64,000 nt of DNA from Lomentospora prolificans (lineage: Eukaryota > Ascomycota > Sordariomycetes > Microascales > Microascaceae): NCBI GenBank assembly GCA_029532625.1, contig JARFXM010000005.1, positions 992,001-1,056,000 of the forward strand. Direction: 5' to 3'. The position numbers and the translations under genes were made by a program. How positions within the stretch are numbered: position 1 is the first letter of the stretch; the number at the start of each line of letters is the position of its first letter. This document shows, in pieces, positions 13,290-26,221 of this stretch. Under the pieces are notes generated by a model. The model ran no database searches. It had not been told where the DNA came from and saw only the letters and a program-made list of their open reading frames with translations.

Positions 13290-14353
13290 GAGAGCTGGCG
13301 TAGATGATTGCCGGAGGCGAGTTCTTGATACGTGGGTCCGGGGTTTTTTTTCTTTTTTTATCTCTCCTGGTGTCTCCTGTTTGGGAACGTTTCGTCATTT
13401 ATACGGATCATTGATGGTCTGTCGAGTTGAGTATACCACGGAGGCAGATCAGCACCTGCCTTTTTCTTTTTGTCTCATTTTTCCTTGCGCCGCTTTTCTG
13501 CCTTCGGTTTCTCGGGTATGCATTTTCAACTGCATATTTTCATGGCGGTTGTACATGGTGTAGCATTGAAAAAAGTATTATAGCATCACGGTCATGATAA
13601 AGAATACAATTCTATCTACGTCTACCATGGCTCTCGCGCAAATAGCCGAATCAATTTGGAAATCTTGCCACCCCAGGCCTCTCCTGGCAGTCCTGTGGGA
13701 ATTGCCCTTGTTGTAAGTGTAAACGATATAGGCGGGTCTGGATTTATCATACTTGGCTTCGATTAGGGATGCCACTGTCTTTTTGACTGCCCTATACAAA
13801 CAACCAGCTCTTAGGTATCAAGCATCGGACCTCAGGTTGATTTGAGATGCGAGTTTGTTCTGTGAAGTGGGCTGCTGGGGCTCGGTTGTACGCGGTACCT
13901 ATGGTGGGGCAGCCTCTGATGATAGATTGCCAAGTATTATTAATGATGTTAAGGTACCCAGTACTTTGAAGAATGGAAAACCCAATGCTTGACCTTCACC
14001 CACCCCACCTTGACCAGAGTCTATTGTACCTTCCTTTCAGAAAGATTTTGATTCTCGATAGCTCCTTCCTCACTTATCCTGGTGCTCCAGTATCAGCTTT
14101 TATCTTCAAGTGCTGGAATCTTCCCATTACTATTTTCTTTCAGTAGGTTCTGTCGGAACTTTCCATCTCACGTTTTCCCCTATGAAGACCAGCATACAAT
14201 TCACATCTTCGCCATCTTCACAGTAGCAAGGATCCATTGAAGGCTTTGTAAAGCCTTAACTCTATGAAAGAGGACTTCCAGTCCTTACGATATTAGTTTG
14301 ATATTGACACGACAAGAGGCTTCTATCCTAGCCAGACTCTGCCCACGCGAACC
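13290..14353. other. Intergenic region between MED13 and CTR86
   Basis: About 1.06 kb containing the MED13 3' end and, in its pyrimidine-rich right half, the presumed promoter of the next plus-strand gene. No other feature supported. Confidence 0.55.
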
Positions 14354-17341
14354 ATGTCGGCAGCCGAGTCGTCTTCGGCCCAGCCGGCGACCTCGGCTCC
14401 CACCCTTTCGCTTGCGCCATCACCGAGTCGCGGAGAGTCGATCGAGGAGAAATGCCTACTCGCGAGCCTCATCACTATTGAATGTCACTTCACCGGTCGC
14501 CCTGTTCTGGGGCCCAAGTCCACCTGCCAGGCCATAACTCTTCTGTCCAAGTCTCTAGCCAAGACTCAAGATGAGGACGTCCGGTGAGTTCGACAAGCCT
14601 TGGATTCATCTGCTGCTACACCGACCCGGCTTTGCTTCATATTTTTCATGGTCGCTAATGATATGGAAAAAAAACAGCACCCGGAAGTTTGGCCCCAATG
14701 TGGAGATGTGGGTGTACCTACGAAAGATCTTTCAGGCTGCGATTCCCAGTCTAGCGAACCGTGCTCTAGGACCTCTTGAGGGACCTGATGTTGCTGCTTC
14801 GTATCCTCAAAGTGCCAACCTCATCGTTAAGAACTTTGCCACAATCAAGGAGGACGTTCAGATTCTAGACATCCTGATGCAGATTGCGAGGAACGTCCTC
14901 GTCAGCGATTCCCGCCCAGTTCCTCAGGACCTTTGCGCCGCGTCTCGTTTCGATAAGATGGCTTACAAGACCATTGTTCTTTGCGCATATGTTACTAACA
15001 ATAGCAAGGCTCCTGGAAGTGAAGATACGACTGCGGAATCTTTCGAAAAGGTGCTGGAGATCCACGATTTATGTAAGTCTGTCGCTTTCCCTCAATTGCA
15101 TTCAGTGCTCTGGCTAACTTCTTGATAGTCAAGAGGCTTTTGGTGACAACGCTCCAGCAAACTCACAACTGGGTAGTTGGGCACTCATGGAACAAGAACC
15201 AGCTCTTCCTAGACGTGCTTTTTGACGAGACTGAGTCCGAACAAGCCCCAGACTCGGGCACGCTCGTGAAGCCAAGATGGACCGAGCCTGACACAGAGGT
15301 CGCCCGCGTTGAGGTTCAGAACTGGCTGGCTCGCAATTCCACGCTTGACCCCTCTGCAACAACCCTTCTAAAGGACTACACGGATCACCATATTAATAAA
15401 CCTCCTGGCCCTCTTGAGCCTTTGTCACCTCTCGCCTGGAATTGGGCTCCCAATGGACCAGTTGACCCCCCAACTCAGGAAGAAAATGCCACCCCTGTTT
15501 GGGACCCGAACGCAACCACCAAGTGGGACCAGGATCGCCGCTACCTACGAACTTCCCACGAGATCGACACCTGGTGGACTACGGTAGTTGGTTCCAACTT
15601 TGAAGATGTGACGACAATGCAGTCAGTCCAAGCTGCCAAAGAAGAGCTTCTCACCGCTCGCAAGACGCTGCTTGAATCCTGGGCCGAGGAAGATACCTCG
15701 AGTGCTAAAGATCCTTCCAGCCCCATATCTTACGGCTCGAGACTTCACCATGACGATGATGCCATGACTTCGGGAATTCTTACGGAGATACCCAACATCC
15801 TTGATCCTCGTCAAATCGAGGCTCTCTATATGATCATCAAGACTTGTATTCTTGACAGCCACGGCGATGGGCTCACTCCTTGTGGAGAGAACCTCCAGAA
15901 GACGCGGTGCAAGATGTTCTTGGCCCTTAACTCTGGCCGGAGCCTTTTCAAAGAGATGCTTGTCTACGTCGGCATCTGGGTCCTGGATGACACTGCTCTC
16001 GTCTACCAGGTCATGCGAGACATCGTTCTCGCCCTGCATCATAACTCACTCATCCCTACTGCATGGCACAGAGTCAGCTCGTACAAGAGTTTCGTCCTGT
16101 CCCCGGCTCAGTCTGTCCTTCTTCGTCTGGTCGGCGACATCTTTTGTTCGACCACGTCGCACATGGAAGATGTTTCCCAGCAAGAGAAAAACAGACTGTT
16201 CAAGTTGATCCACTTCTTTTTCAGTTTCTTTAGGACGTCCCTCGTTCCCGAGTATCTCGCCGTCATGCACGTCCAGGCCCAGATCCGCGAGGGGAAGATG
16301 CAGGCTTCCGAGTTCCGGATGGATTATTGGGAGATGCAGCGGGCCAAGGCTGCCTTGATCCAATACCTTGAGTTCATCGAAATGGTGGCCGAAGTCCCGG
16401 AAACCCGAAAGCTTTTGATTGAGTGGGAGGCTCCCTATGATCTCATCGCTATTCTGACTGCTCTCGAGGCCGCGGTTCCCAAGCTGCCACTTGTCGATAT
16501 GAGCAGCGGCCAGCCCAAAGCCGTCCGCCAGCCTGGTAGCTCCATAGGCTCCTCCTCACCGCGAGAGCACCAACACCATCATGGCCACCATCACCACCAC
16601 AGCCATCATGCACATCATTATCATCACCTTCACCATGACAGCCGTTACTTCCATGACGCACATTCTGATCTCGATTCAGATAATGAATCTTTCGACTCTA
16701 CCGGCCCCATGGATATGTCCTCCCAACACTCGAGAGATATGTGCCGAGAACAGGGCAGCAGAGAGTCGTACCGAGAGCAGGGAAGTAAGTATGCTTGGGC
16801 GGGCACTAAGGCCCCAATTTTAACCATCTTGGCCACCCTCCTCCAGCCGCCCCCGGGCCGAAGCACCCCAGGAAACCCCGATGTCCAGCGCCAGGTCCTC
16901 CAGTATAACGGCCTCTCTACTCTCCTCAACTGCGTCTCGTACGATGGCTACCAGCCACTTTCCAGGGAGCGCGTTACGCTCTGCCTCAAGTGGCTAGTCG
17001 AGGGCAACAAGGATGCCGCAGAGTGGTTTAAGGAGCTGTTTAAGCATACGGAGGCAGCTGGAAAGGCCTTTGCTGCCGACCTTGCCCGCGAGACCCGTGA
17101 GGCTGCTGCTGATCTCCAGAAACAGCGACGAGCCGCCCTCGCGATGCAAGCTGGTGGGACTGCGGCTGGGGGCTCTTCCACCGCTCCGCAAAATACCCCG
17201 GTGACATCGGTGCGAGTCGATGGCGTCCAGGGACAACTCCCCGTCCGTGTTAAACCCAATACGAAGAGGGAGGAGCCTAGGGGTGTAGGAATTCAGGGCG
17301 GTGGCGGGCTGACCCAAATGGAGGAAGATTTCATGGCTTAG
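14354..17341 (+). CDS. Ataxin-10 domain protein (Ctr86-like)
   Basis: Three exons, 14354-14583, 14678-15072 and 15129-17341 (introns 94 and 56 nt, both with CTAAY-like branch points), encode 945 aa. Predicted helical ARM-like repeats run through most of the protein. The C-terminal ataxin-10 domain is recognised by VQRQVLQYNGLSTLLNCVSYDGY followed by SRERVTLCLKWLVEGN (about residues 805-845). Yeast Ctr86 is the nearest named relative; the exact function of this family in fungi is unsettled (growth, cytokinesis and copper-linked expression have been suggested). A striking histidine-rich stretch near residues 687-712 contains runs such as HHHGHHHHHSHHAHH; it is probably a disordered loop and could bind metal. 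Assignment of the domain is confident; the role is not. Confidence 0.85.
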
Positions 17342-18613
17342 AAAGACAGAGTTGATGTGCCCTGTTGCGGTATCCTCTGAGTTAGGTTGCGTCGTATGGT
17401 ATCGCAACAATGGTATCGACGCAGACTCGGGAGTTCTTTTTCTCATTCTTTTTTTCGGCATGGTACGGGATGGGTTTGCATGAATCTGATGAGGAGGATA
17501 GGGTCGGGGCGTTACGGATCTCATGCCTTGCGGCGTCGAGATAATCTGCTCGAATCGCGTTGGCAAGTCAAGGAATTAGTGTGGTTAGGCCACCTGTAAT
17601 GAATGCCCAAGACTTCTATCCACGGACGGGACTGATTTATCTATCAATTGACGTCTTCTCCTACATGTATTGTCTATGTGCCGACTCTATACATAACCGC
17701 TGCTAAAAGCTACGCGTTACCAACAGTCTGCGGAGTTTACTTGGGGACAATTGAGAACTTCTATATTTCCATGATTGATGGTACAAGTCATACAGAACTG
17801 TTGGCAATATAGATTGTACGTATCCGTGAATCCGTTTCCTGTGTGCATCTTTCAGTTTCTCTCCACCTCTAGTCATCTAATAAAACATAAGCAAAACATG
17901 CAGGCTTGCTGCTTGCTGCTTGCTGCCCGAGAACCATCGCAGGGTGGCACAAAGGGCCATGATATACCTCGTACCCCTGATCTGTTGTCCTTGTGCCCTG
18001 ATCCGCTCCCGGTGGATAGGCTTTCTCTCCATTTTCCAAAACGGATCCCGCCTGCCTCGCCTCCCTTCAAGCCAAGAGGTCTGTCAAACAACCGCTCCCT
18101 CTTCAATCAGGGGTTCCCCCTGACCTTGGAAAAAGGCAACGGACATAGGACACAGACACACTTGGCACGAAGAGAAAGCGAAGCAAGAAAGTGGAGAGAC
18201 GAAAAAAACGAAGCGCGGAGTCTTTTGTGGGATAAAAGAAACTACCGCCTTCTCTTGTTGCGGGAGGAGAAGAAACGTGGAACGTTGATTGACGGTTGTG
18301 ATTGTGGAACTGCTGCGCTGAGGAATTCACCCCTTCGAAGGCAGGAAACCGGAGGGTGAGGCCGGTTGCACCAAGCCGAAGGATGTCTGAACAAAGGAGC
18401 AATTGTCGAGCACAGTGAGAGTCCTTGAGAGGCAATACAACGTTTAGAAATGAACCAGCCGCCTCTCCTCCCAATTTAATTTTCTTGCCTTTTCCCCCCT
18501 CTCCTCTACCACTCCGACTTCCCATCTCTTTCTTCCTTTGCTCTTCGTTTTCATCGTCGCTCGTCCATTTTCCGATGCTGGCCTGTTGTCGTCGCCCTAA
18601 GACCAGGCCCCGT
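17342..18613. other. Convergent intergenic region
   Basis: About 1.27 kb between the 3' ends of the Ctr86-like gene (plus) and the ZIP transporter (minus). A short tandem repeat sits at 17904-17924. A minus-strand open frame across 18103-18613 is only read-through from the ZIP gene's last exons and shows low-complexity residues. No gene supported. Confidence 0.55.
17904..17924. repeat. Tandem repeat (GCTTGCT)3
   Basis: Three perfect head-to-tail copies of the 7-mer GCTTGCT, in the intergenic region downstream of the Ctr86-like gene. Probably a simple replication-slippage repeat. Confidence 0.9.
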
Positions 18614-20161
18614 TTAAGCGAACGCGCCAACGATTGACATACCAGCAGCTGAACCCAAATATTAGCGTACGTTCGTCTGAGGGTGAAGAAATACTCACCG
18701 CCGGCAATGAGCCAAGAGAATGCCTTGATTTTTTTGGCCTTGGTCATGACATGCTGCGCATGCTCGGAAAGGAAGTCTTCGTACAAGAGGTCGACAAGAG
18801 CGGCATAGATCAAGAGGCCCGACGAGCTGCATATGTAGTTAATATCTCGAGTATCTTATAGAGAAGGGTGGAAAAGGGAACTTACATAGCGTTGAACACA
18901 CCGACGATAATAAGACCGAAGGCGCTGTTTGGGTCGTACGAATCTCGAGCAAGGATACCGATGGCCTGGCCAATGGGAGCGGTGGTGCCGAAAGCGACCA
19001 CAAGGACCCACGGTCGGATGCTCTTCCTGGGATAGGGGACCTCCGCGATACGGGAGCCGAGTCCAAGACCCTCGAACATTTGATGGAAGACAATGGCAAC
19101 AAGAAGAACGATGAATCCATCGATGGTAAGAGAAATGGTAATGCCTACAAAGACAGAGTGGAAAAGGATACCGCCCTCGAGAATGGTGATCTGAGCCGAC
19201 ATTCTCTTGTATACAGCAGGGTCGACAGCTTGGTTCTCGGGATCGTAGTTCTCGACGATATTGCGGGAAGCTTGCTGGTCCTGGGAAGTGGCATAGCTGT
19301 AGCTCGGGGCAGCGCTTTGGATCATCTTGACCAACTCCAGGCGTTGCCGGACGTATTGTTCGTAGAAGACGATGAACCAAGCAGGCATGTCGGACTGAGC
19401 TTTCTCGTCGTTGGTCATGAAAGGGTTTTCTTGCATGTTGCGATTATACTCATCGTCGTACATATTCTGGATCATCTTCTTGTCATCCGGATAGCCGACA
19501 CTGCTGGGTCGGCGTGGCCTAGGTGGGCCCATGTTCATCGGCATCGGGGCGTCTCCGGTGGGGCCACCGTGAGAGTGGCCACCAGTCTTTGCGTTCATGT
19601 ACATCTCTATAACGAAAAGGCAGAACAAGGAGCCCATCATGATAACACCGGGCATAGCGGGGTACTGATCGGTAAATAGATCGGGGAGACATGGGTCGTT
19701 CAAGCTGCCAAAAGCAGTGGGAAGAAGCTGTCGGTTGTCAGTGACATCGTCTCGAGCTTGTCGAGGATCGCAACACTAGGAATCAACTGACATGTACGAA
19801 GGCTGTAGCGATCAGCACACCTGTACCGAAGTGCTTCGCTGCAAAGAACACTCCTGCAGGCATCTTCAACCAGCTGACCTTCTTCGCCACCACGGGGAAA
19901 CCACATCCTGAAGAAATAGTTAATAAAGAGATTGCCGTCGAGGATGGAAACACTGGGTGTGGGTTACTACTTACCGAAGATTGATGCTGCAAGGACAACG
20001 ACTAGTCAAGATTATTCAACATTAGTTGCCTAGTTCCAGGAGGTCAAGTCCTCCAACGTTGAATGGCACTCACACAGCCCGAGAACATGGATACCGAGAT
20101 CATAATCAGCAGGGGGGCCGTCACCGCCGCAGGCGGGCTTCGCGTCCGCCAGGGCTTCCAT
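18614..20161 (-). CDS. ZIP-family zinc/iron transporter
   Basis: Membrane importer moving Zn2+ (or Fe2+) into the cytosol. Six exons on the minus strand: 20161-20074, 20001-19975, 19907-19792, 19727-18886, 18826-18699 and 18648-18614; product 411 aa. All introns are 50-72 nt and phases agree. Visible hallmarks: a first helix with HVLGLFVVLAASIFG across two splices, GTGVLIATAFVHLLPTAFGSL (helix II signature, again built by a splice), a cytosolic loop with the metal-binding HSHGG, and the pore helices SLTIDGFIVLLVAIVFHQMFEGLGLG with the expected His and Glu ligands. The last helices read NAISSGLLIYAALVDLLYEDF and end in GMSIVGAFA. It is transcribed away from the CDF exporter gene 3.7 kb upstream. 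Zinc specificity is inferred from the family only. Confidence 0.93.
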
Positions 20162-23100
20162 TTTTTATGATTTTTAGAAAGAGAAAGAAAAGAGACGAAA
20201 AAGGTAAAAATGAAGGATACTGTAAACAGATGAGAAGAGAAGCCGACTTGGGAAAAAGGGACCGCGCAGCAGCCTCGAGTAAGAACAGACGTGAGGGGCC
20301 AGATGCCCACGCGTCGAAAGAAATGAAAGGTGAATAGAAAATGAAAAGAAACACACAGCAAACTATCAAGACATTCAAGCCATCACAGACTTAAGTCAAG
20401 CTTGGCGAAGAAAAGAAGAGGGAAGGAAAGGCGAGGAAAGTAGAGGGAGGGCGGGGAATAAGAAGATCAAAAACGATCCATGAGAATCGGCAAGCCGTTC
20501 GATGCTATTATGCACGGCCTACTGGAAGCAGACTCTGGGAAAGATTAGACGGCGAGATACCATATATCATGAGCTATAGTATGGATATCAAAATACGATC
20601 AACGTCGGGCAACTGGAGGATATGCAAGTCGGAAGGTGTAGGTGTAGCTAACGTGTACACAGAGCGCGGGCTCATATGTGATCAGTGGAGTTGGAACGGC
20701 CGAGAACTCGGAGCCTGGTCAGTCGCAACCGCGAGTCGTCAGTGGTTGGCTATAGTCCAGGCCCAGTCTCGTGCTGGGGCAGCTTGTTTTGCCTTGACCA
20801 AGCTGGGGTGCGATCTTACATCCGATCGACAATAGGTGTGCGCTAGAACAGGGATGGAAAGAAAGGTTGAGGGCCGGATAGCGCGAGACGATTGGGAATA
20901 CAGTAGATGGGGGGCATGAAACGGACCAGGAGCTGGTTGACTGGGAGTACGTCGCCCGGAGTGTGCGTTTCGGGTTATTCTTAGAGTTTGTACGTGCCCA
21001 CCACGGAATGGTGCAAGGGTACCTGAGGGTCGTGAGTTCTGCCATTCTCGAAGATAGAGTGTCCCGGTCATCTGCATCTTTAAGCTCCTTGGCGCTGCGA
21101 CGGGCGAGTGTTTCGCGCCCGACACAAGAGAAAAGGAGTTTCCGATTTAGAGTAGTGGGATTCGGACATTTTTCAGGGGTGTTTCGGGTCCAACCGTCAC
21201 CGTCACCGCAAGAGCCGTTATCGTCAGCTAGACCGAATGAAACCAGAACCAACTTCACAATTCGATCAAATATCATCAGAACACTGAAAGTGAACGCCCC
21301 TAAGAGATAGATATTTGACAGATATACAAGCCCGTCGTTCGGCCCGTCACTGGGGAGGAATTGATTCGGTTCATCTTGCACTGGGCTCGGATCAAAAGGA
21401 ACGGAGGCGATGATGAGAGAGTTTCAGCTCCACAAAAGATGACCAACGCAAGATCTTTGTATAATTCGGCCTCTAATATACGCAAGGGTAGAAGGACAGC
21501 TCCAGGGAGGTGGTCGATAAGTGTAAGATGCCCAAACGATCATCGACGAACAATTGGCCTTAGTCTGCTCGCGTCAGCCTGCCCACTGTCGACGACGAAC
21601 GCTTCTCAGTATTGACCAAGTCATAGCTCGCTTAGCCAGCGAGCCAGGGAATCAGCTCACTCTACGACCCTGTCAGGTATGCACAGTATGGAAGAAGGCC
21701 CCTTCCTCGAAGCAACAGGATATGATTGCCTCAATTGCCGGTCGCGACTTCCCGTTGTATACAGGAGGTCGTCATCTGGCATAGGGCTACATTGTATGGC
21801 GCCTTCATGAGCTTACATACCCACATTGCTGTGGGCAGTGCCTTCTCTGCTTGTAGACACTAATAGAGATAGGTAGAAAGGGAAGGAACACCTGAGGGAA
21901 TTTGTGCGGTGGACTACTCAGTCACTGGTCTTCCTGCCTCTCTGTACAATGGTAGTGTTTCGATCTCACAACTCAGTTTTAAGGTTTTTTTCCCACTTCC
22001 CCTCACAGGCGCAGGGCGTCGGGCCCATGTTTCCTCTGGATTAGGCAAGCTGAATGGACTCGGGGCGTGGAAGCCACGATTCTTTGTCCCCTGCACCCGA
22101 AGGATCATTTGCAATCCGTAGCCGTGGCCGGCAGATTTGTGCCCCCATGGATCACACGTGCACGCCTTGAGCTGGGTTGTCTCGCCTTGCCGCCTGCAGC
22201 GGAAGAAAAGCTGTTGACACAGGGTCTCGACCCTGTGTCTGGCTGTACTTGTGGTGCCTGTGATAAAAGCACGGTTGGGTGGGTTCCTCTTGTTTGGGAA
22301 GTATGCCTTGGTTTATTTGTCACCCAATCAGGCCAGGACCCCCTTTGAGTCGTCGGCTCAGCTTCATACAAGTAGCTGGCTTAGCTGGCCTGGCTAGGGC
22401 CGCGACCAGTATCGGGTTTCAGAGCTGGGAGACTGATGCTTCTTTTTTTCTTTTTTTCTTTTTTTCTTTTTTCCTTTTTTCCTTTTTTTCCCCTTTTTTT
22501 CTCGGTTAAGTTGCATCGCAGGCCGTGCAACCGACTCTTTACCACATTAGGAATGGTGGCATTTTCGGGTAGAGGTTTTCCAGACGCACTGACCCGGGCG
22601 TTTGAACAACCCCACCTGTCAAGCACAGGGGAAGAGGCCTAAGATTCTAACGAGATAGGGTTGGTTCTTCTGTTTGGTTGTGCGTGAATCCGGATAACAC
22701 GGCTGCGAAGGTATGACGAGAGTTGCAGTTATAAACGCGTCGGAGAATATGGCCAACCTTTTTTCGCGTTGCTCCTCCGTGTTAGCCGTCTGGTCACTCC
22801 TTCATGCTAGCAGTCGTTTTAAATTTAAGTTTTGGAAAACCCTCCGAATTCCAAACTAGTCGGCGGCAATTGAACGTTTCCACGCCTAGATCCAGATCCT
22901 AGCCTTGCGGGGTCTGCCACGCACCATGGAGAGTCGCAATGACAAAGTGGTGGGGTTGAGGAGTCCACTAAAAGTACCCACTCTCAGCTCTTACTTCAAG
23001 TTCCTACGCAGTGCTACCGTGTGTGTCAGCTCTGGGCGCAGGACTCAGTTCAATGCTCTGGAGCTTGAGTCAAAACGGGTGCTGGCGTAATAATAGAGGG

Positions 23101-23861
23101 TTGTCAGTTGAGCTTAGTGTTGTGTCTTCCATTGGAAGGTACGCACGCACTAAAAATTACCTCGACAGTATGGCAATGGTCAGGGTTCTTCATCACTCAT
23201 GCTCCGTTCCACGTAGACCGGCCGATCAATTCTTCCGTTCGTAACCATGGACTTCCTTTCTCATTAGTGTTCGTCTTAATTGGATCCGGTCGCCCAAGTG
23301 CTGGGTGACAAGGGGGAGTACGCCAGCGCCCGAAATCTCTCCTCCGTTGAACGGCTCCGGAAGATAATACAAAAAACCAGACAAAAATTGCTTGGGCGTT
23401 CGAGTGGGGCTCTAAGCTTGGAAGCGGCCTGGCTCGACCATTGATCCATATCAGTGCAATGCAAGGATTATAGTGTGCATACACCATGGGACAGACATCG
23501 TGCGTGCTGTTCCAGCCTATGAAAGACCAGGATTTGGTCAGCCCGCGGCGCACCTTCCTCCCCGCCAACCACCTCAGCCAGGATCCTGAGCTCCCCTGTA
23601 ATAATAATGTATCACTTGTACTTCGGTGGTGGATATTGCCACCTGGTTTTGGGATAACAAGAGAGCGAGAGGTCTGGTCCTCTGAGGGGTTAGCTTCGGC
23701 CGGCTCGTCCATCTCGCTCAGTGTTTCTTGCCAGCCCTCATTGATATTTTTTTCTTTTCATGCACCCCAGTTCTATCCGTATGTTTGGAGGTCTCTAGTT
23801 TTCATATTCACTTATCAATTGTCATCGTCCCTTGCGAGTATTCCGCAACGTCGAAGGAGAG
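20162..23861. promoter_or_regulatory. Long divergent promoter region between ZIP and CDF genes
   Basis: A 3.7-kb gene-free interval between two head-to-head metal transporter genes. It must contain both promoters and probably long 5' leaders. A minus-strand open frame at 20719-21381 (220 codons) is low in hydrophobic pattern, Ser/Pro/Arg rich and has no family motif, so I do not call it. A pyrimidine tract lies at 22439-22502. I did not recognise a Zap1-like metal-response element by eye. Confidence 0.55.
22439..22502. repeat. T-rich polypyrimidine tract, period about 8
   Basis: Sixty-four bases made of T runs of 6-8 separated by single or double C, giving a roughly 8-base period and no purines. 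Such tracts exclude nucleosomes and are common in fungal promoters; this one is about 1.4 kb upstream of the CDF start. Confidence 0.85.
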
Positions 23862-26221
23862 ATGGCATCCAAAATCAACTCTTCCCAGGTACCGGATGGG
23901 AATAGCATTGGTATGTTCGCCCTCTGTGGCTTTTTTTCTTCTTTCTCTTTCTCCTTCTGTTACGCGTCGGCATGCAAGCCCCCTTCCCCAGAAAGCCAAG
24001 CAAAGCCAAGACCATAGTTGGGATCAAAGAGGAGGGATAAAGCGGCATCTGGGAGATCAGGTCGCCCGAAGATCAAAAATAATATCTTCGAGGGGGATAT
24101 AGTTGCCTGGCGCAGGGCAATTGACCAGGCTTATGGTCTTCAAACGCCTGCTAGTCTCTGACTCCTGTACTCATCGAGATACTCCGCTGGCTTTAAAGCC
24201 TTTTTCTTTTTTCTTTACCTCGTGTACCCTGCGACTACAGCCCCGGCCCGATATGTTTTGTTTCGTTAGAGCTTAGCAGCTGATGGAGCGCAACTTTGAA
24301 AGTCGCTAACAACAATTCTACCGCCAGTTTCGACATCAGGCGTAGCAGACCCGGACGTTATAACGCCGGTTGCCGCCCAGGGCGCTCTAGAACCTAGTAA
24401 TATTGCGGCCTCGTCTTGTGACGAAAAGTCATTCTCGCAGAGCACTGCAGAGGCTATGGGATCCGAGACTATCATCCAGGGCGTGCATGTCTCCAACCCC
24501 GCTGATCCGCTGAACTTTGGCCGCCATCGTCGAGACAACATCACTCGGAGACAGCTCAAGCAGGATCACCCTAATGCTAACGAAAAGAAACTAAAGAAGT
24601 TCTACACTCGGCAAAATCGACTGATTGATCAGTTCCTAGGCGCTGATGATGAAGAGCGTCTAGCCGTAGAGGAAGATGCCCGAATGGCCCCAAAGATCAA
24701 ATTTGCGGTGAACGCGTCTTTCACCGTCAATTTTTGTCTCTTCATCATCCAGCTCTATGCTGCCATATCTACTGGATCTCTCTCGGTATGAATAGGCTCA
24801 GTGCGTCTTTGGAAAAGATCGAAGCGCAACTCAACTTACCACTCGCCCACCTTATTGCTAACTGTCTCTCTTAGCTCTTTGCCACCGCCGCCGATGCTTT
24901 TGTTAGTAGATCCTTATTCACACGCAATTACAACTTACTGTCTTGTAGAGATGAATATTAACTCCTGATAGATGGATCTAGTCTCATCCTTTGTTATGCT
25001 CATCACATCCAGGATGGCTGCAAGGCCCAGTGTATATAAGTATCCAGTTGTACGGATGTGCCTGTAATCCCTCCACGATTTTTTTTTTTTCGGGAACTAA
25101 CCACATTGGTAGGGTCGAACGCGAATTGAAACTATTGGTGTCATCTTGTTTTGCGCCTTGATGACGACTGTTGCCATCCAGCTCTTGGTAAGCTTTGCGA
25201 TAGACAAGCCACGAGTGTCTCGCGGTCGCCAATGCGGAATTAACTTACTTTTGTTTTAGATCGAATCCGGCCGCTCACTCGGCAAAGGAAAAGAGGAGGC
25301 CGAAGAGCTGCACATTATTCCAATTATCTTCGTCAGCATTGCGAGTAAGTAACCACCCTTTTCTCACCAACTGAAGCGGCCGCTCGGCTAACAAAAATAT
25401 ACAGTTTTTGCCAAAGGCTCGCTGATGATATACTGCTTTTTCTATCGAAAGTATCCATCGGTTCATGTGTTCTTCGTAAGGATACGCCATCTTATCTGAC
25501 ATCTGAGAAATTGTTGACTAAAAGACGCCGGGACGTTGTGCTCTAGGTCGACCATCGAAATGATATTGCTGTCAACCTCTTTGGCCTTATCATGTCCATC
25601 ACTGGCGACAGGTTTGTATGGTATTTGGACCCTATTGGCGCGATCTGTATTGCTCTTATCATTCTATTCTCCTGGACCTCGAATGCGTTTGAGCAGGTTT
25701 GGCTTTTGGTGGGCAAGTCTGCCCCGCGTGAATTCGTCAATAAGCTGGTGTACATTTCCATGACCCACGACGATCAGATTTTGAAAGTGGACACTGTAAG
25801 TGCCTGATAACTTTGTCTCTATCAGTATTGGACATTTGAGTACCTAATGCTCGCCCATATTAGTGTCGTGCGTATCATGCGGGCCAAAAATACTATGTCG
25901 AGGTCGACGTAGTCATGGATGAATCAGCTCCACTGAGGGTTACTCACGATGTTGCCCAGGCTCTCCAGAGAAAAATTGAAGGTAGGTTCTCATCTACCTT
26001 GCCCGCGGGAGAAAGGTAGAAGCTCACTTGAAAACTTAGGTCTCGCGGACGTTGAGAGAGCGTTTGTCCATGTCGATTATGAGCACGAGCACGATGTTCA
26101 TGAAGAACACAAGCCTCTATATGAAAAGAAGCAAGACAAGCCAAAGATGAGCCTCAAAGAAAGGCTTCTCGGGGCGAGGACAAAGGGCGGGGAGGGTACG
26201 GAAACGGATAAGTCGAGCTAA
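23862..26221 (+). CDS. Cation diffusion facilitator, Mn-type CDF transporter
   Basis: Membrane metal/proton antiporter that removes divalent cations (probably Mn2+) from the cytosol into an organelle or out of the cell. Ten exons: 23862-23910, 24328-24785, 24875-24901, 24972-25049, 25113-25187, 25260-25344, 25405-25475, 25547-25795, 25864-25981 and 26040-26221; 463 aa. The cytosolic N-terminus is followed by six helices. The helix II metal site DAFMD (DxxxD, typical of Mn-CDFs) is assembled across the splice after a 27-nt exon. Helix V carries HRNDIAVNLFGL, with the second DxxxD-like site replaced by HxxxD as in related fungal proteins. The soluble C-terminal domain contains YYVEVDVVMDE and a His/Glu-rich tail (YEHEHDVHEEH). 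The 417-nt first intron is unusually long here. Substrate is inferred, not seen. Confidence 0.9.

Noticed and set aside
16785..16846. GTAAGT...CAG pair inside the Ctr86-like last exon
   Set aside because: The 62-nt removal would break the frame; the conserved ataxin-10 block downstream is in the same frame as the upstream sequence.
20719..21381. Minus-strand open frame of 220 codons upstream of the ZIP gene
   Set aside because: No domain, Ser/Pro/Arg-rich composition and overlapping open frames on the other strand; more likely leader or chance.
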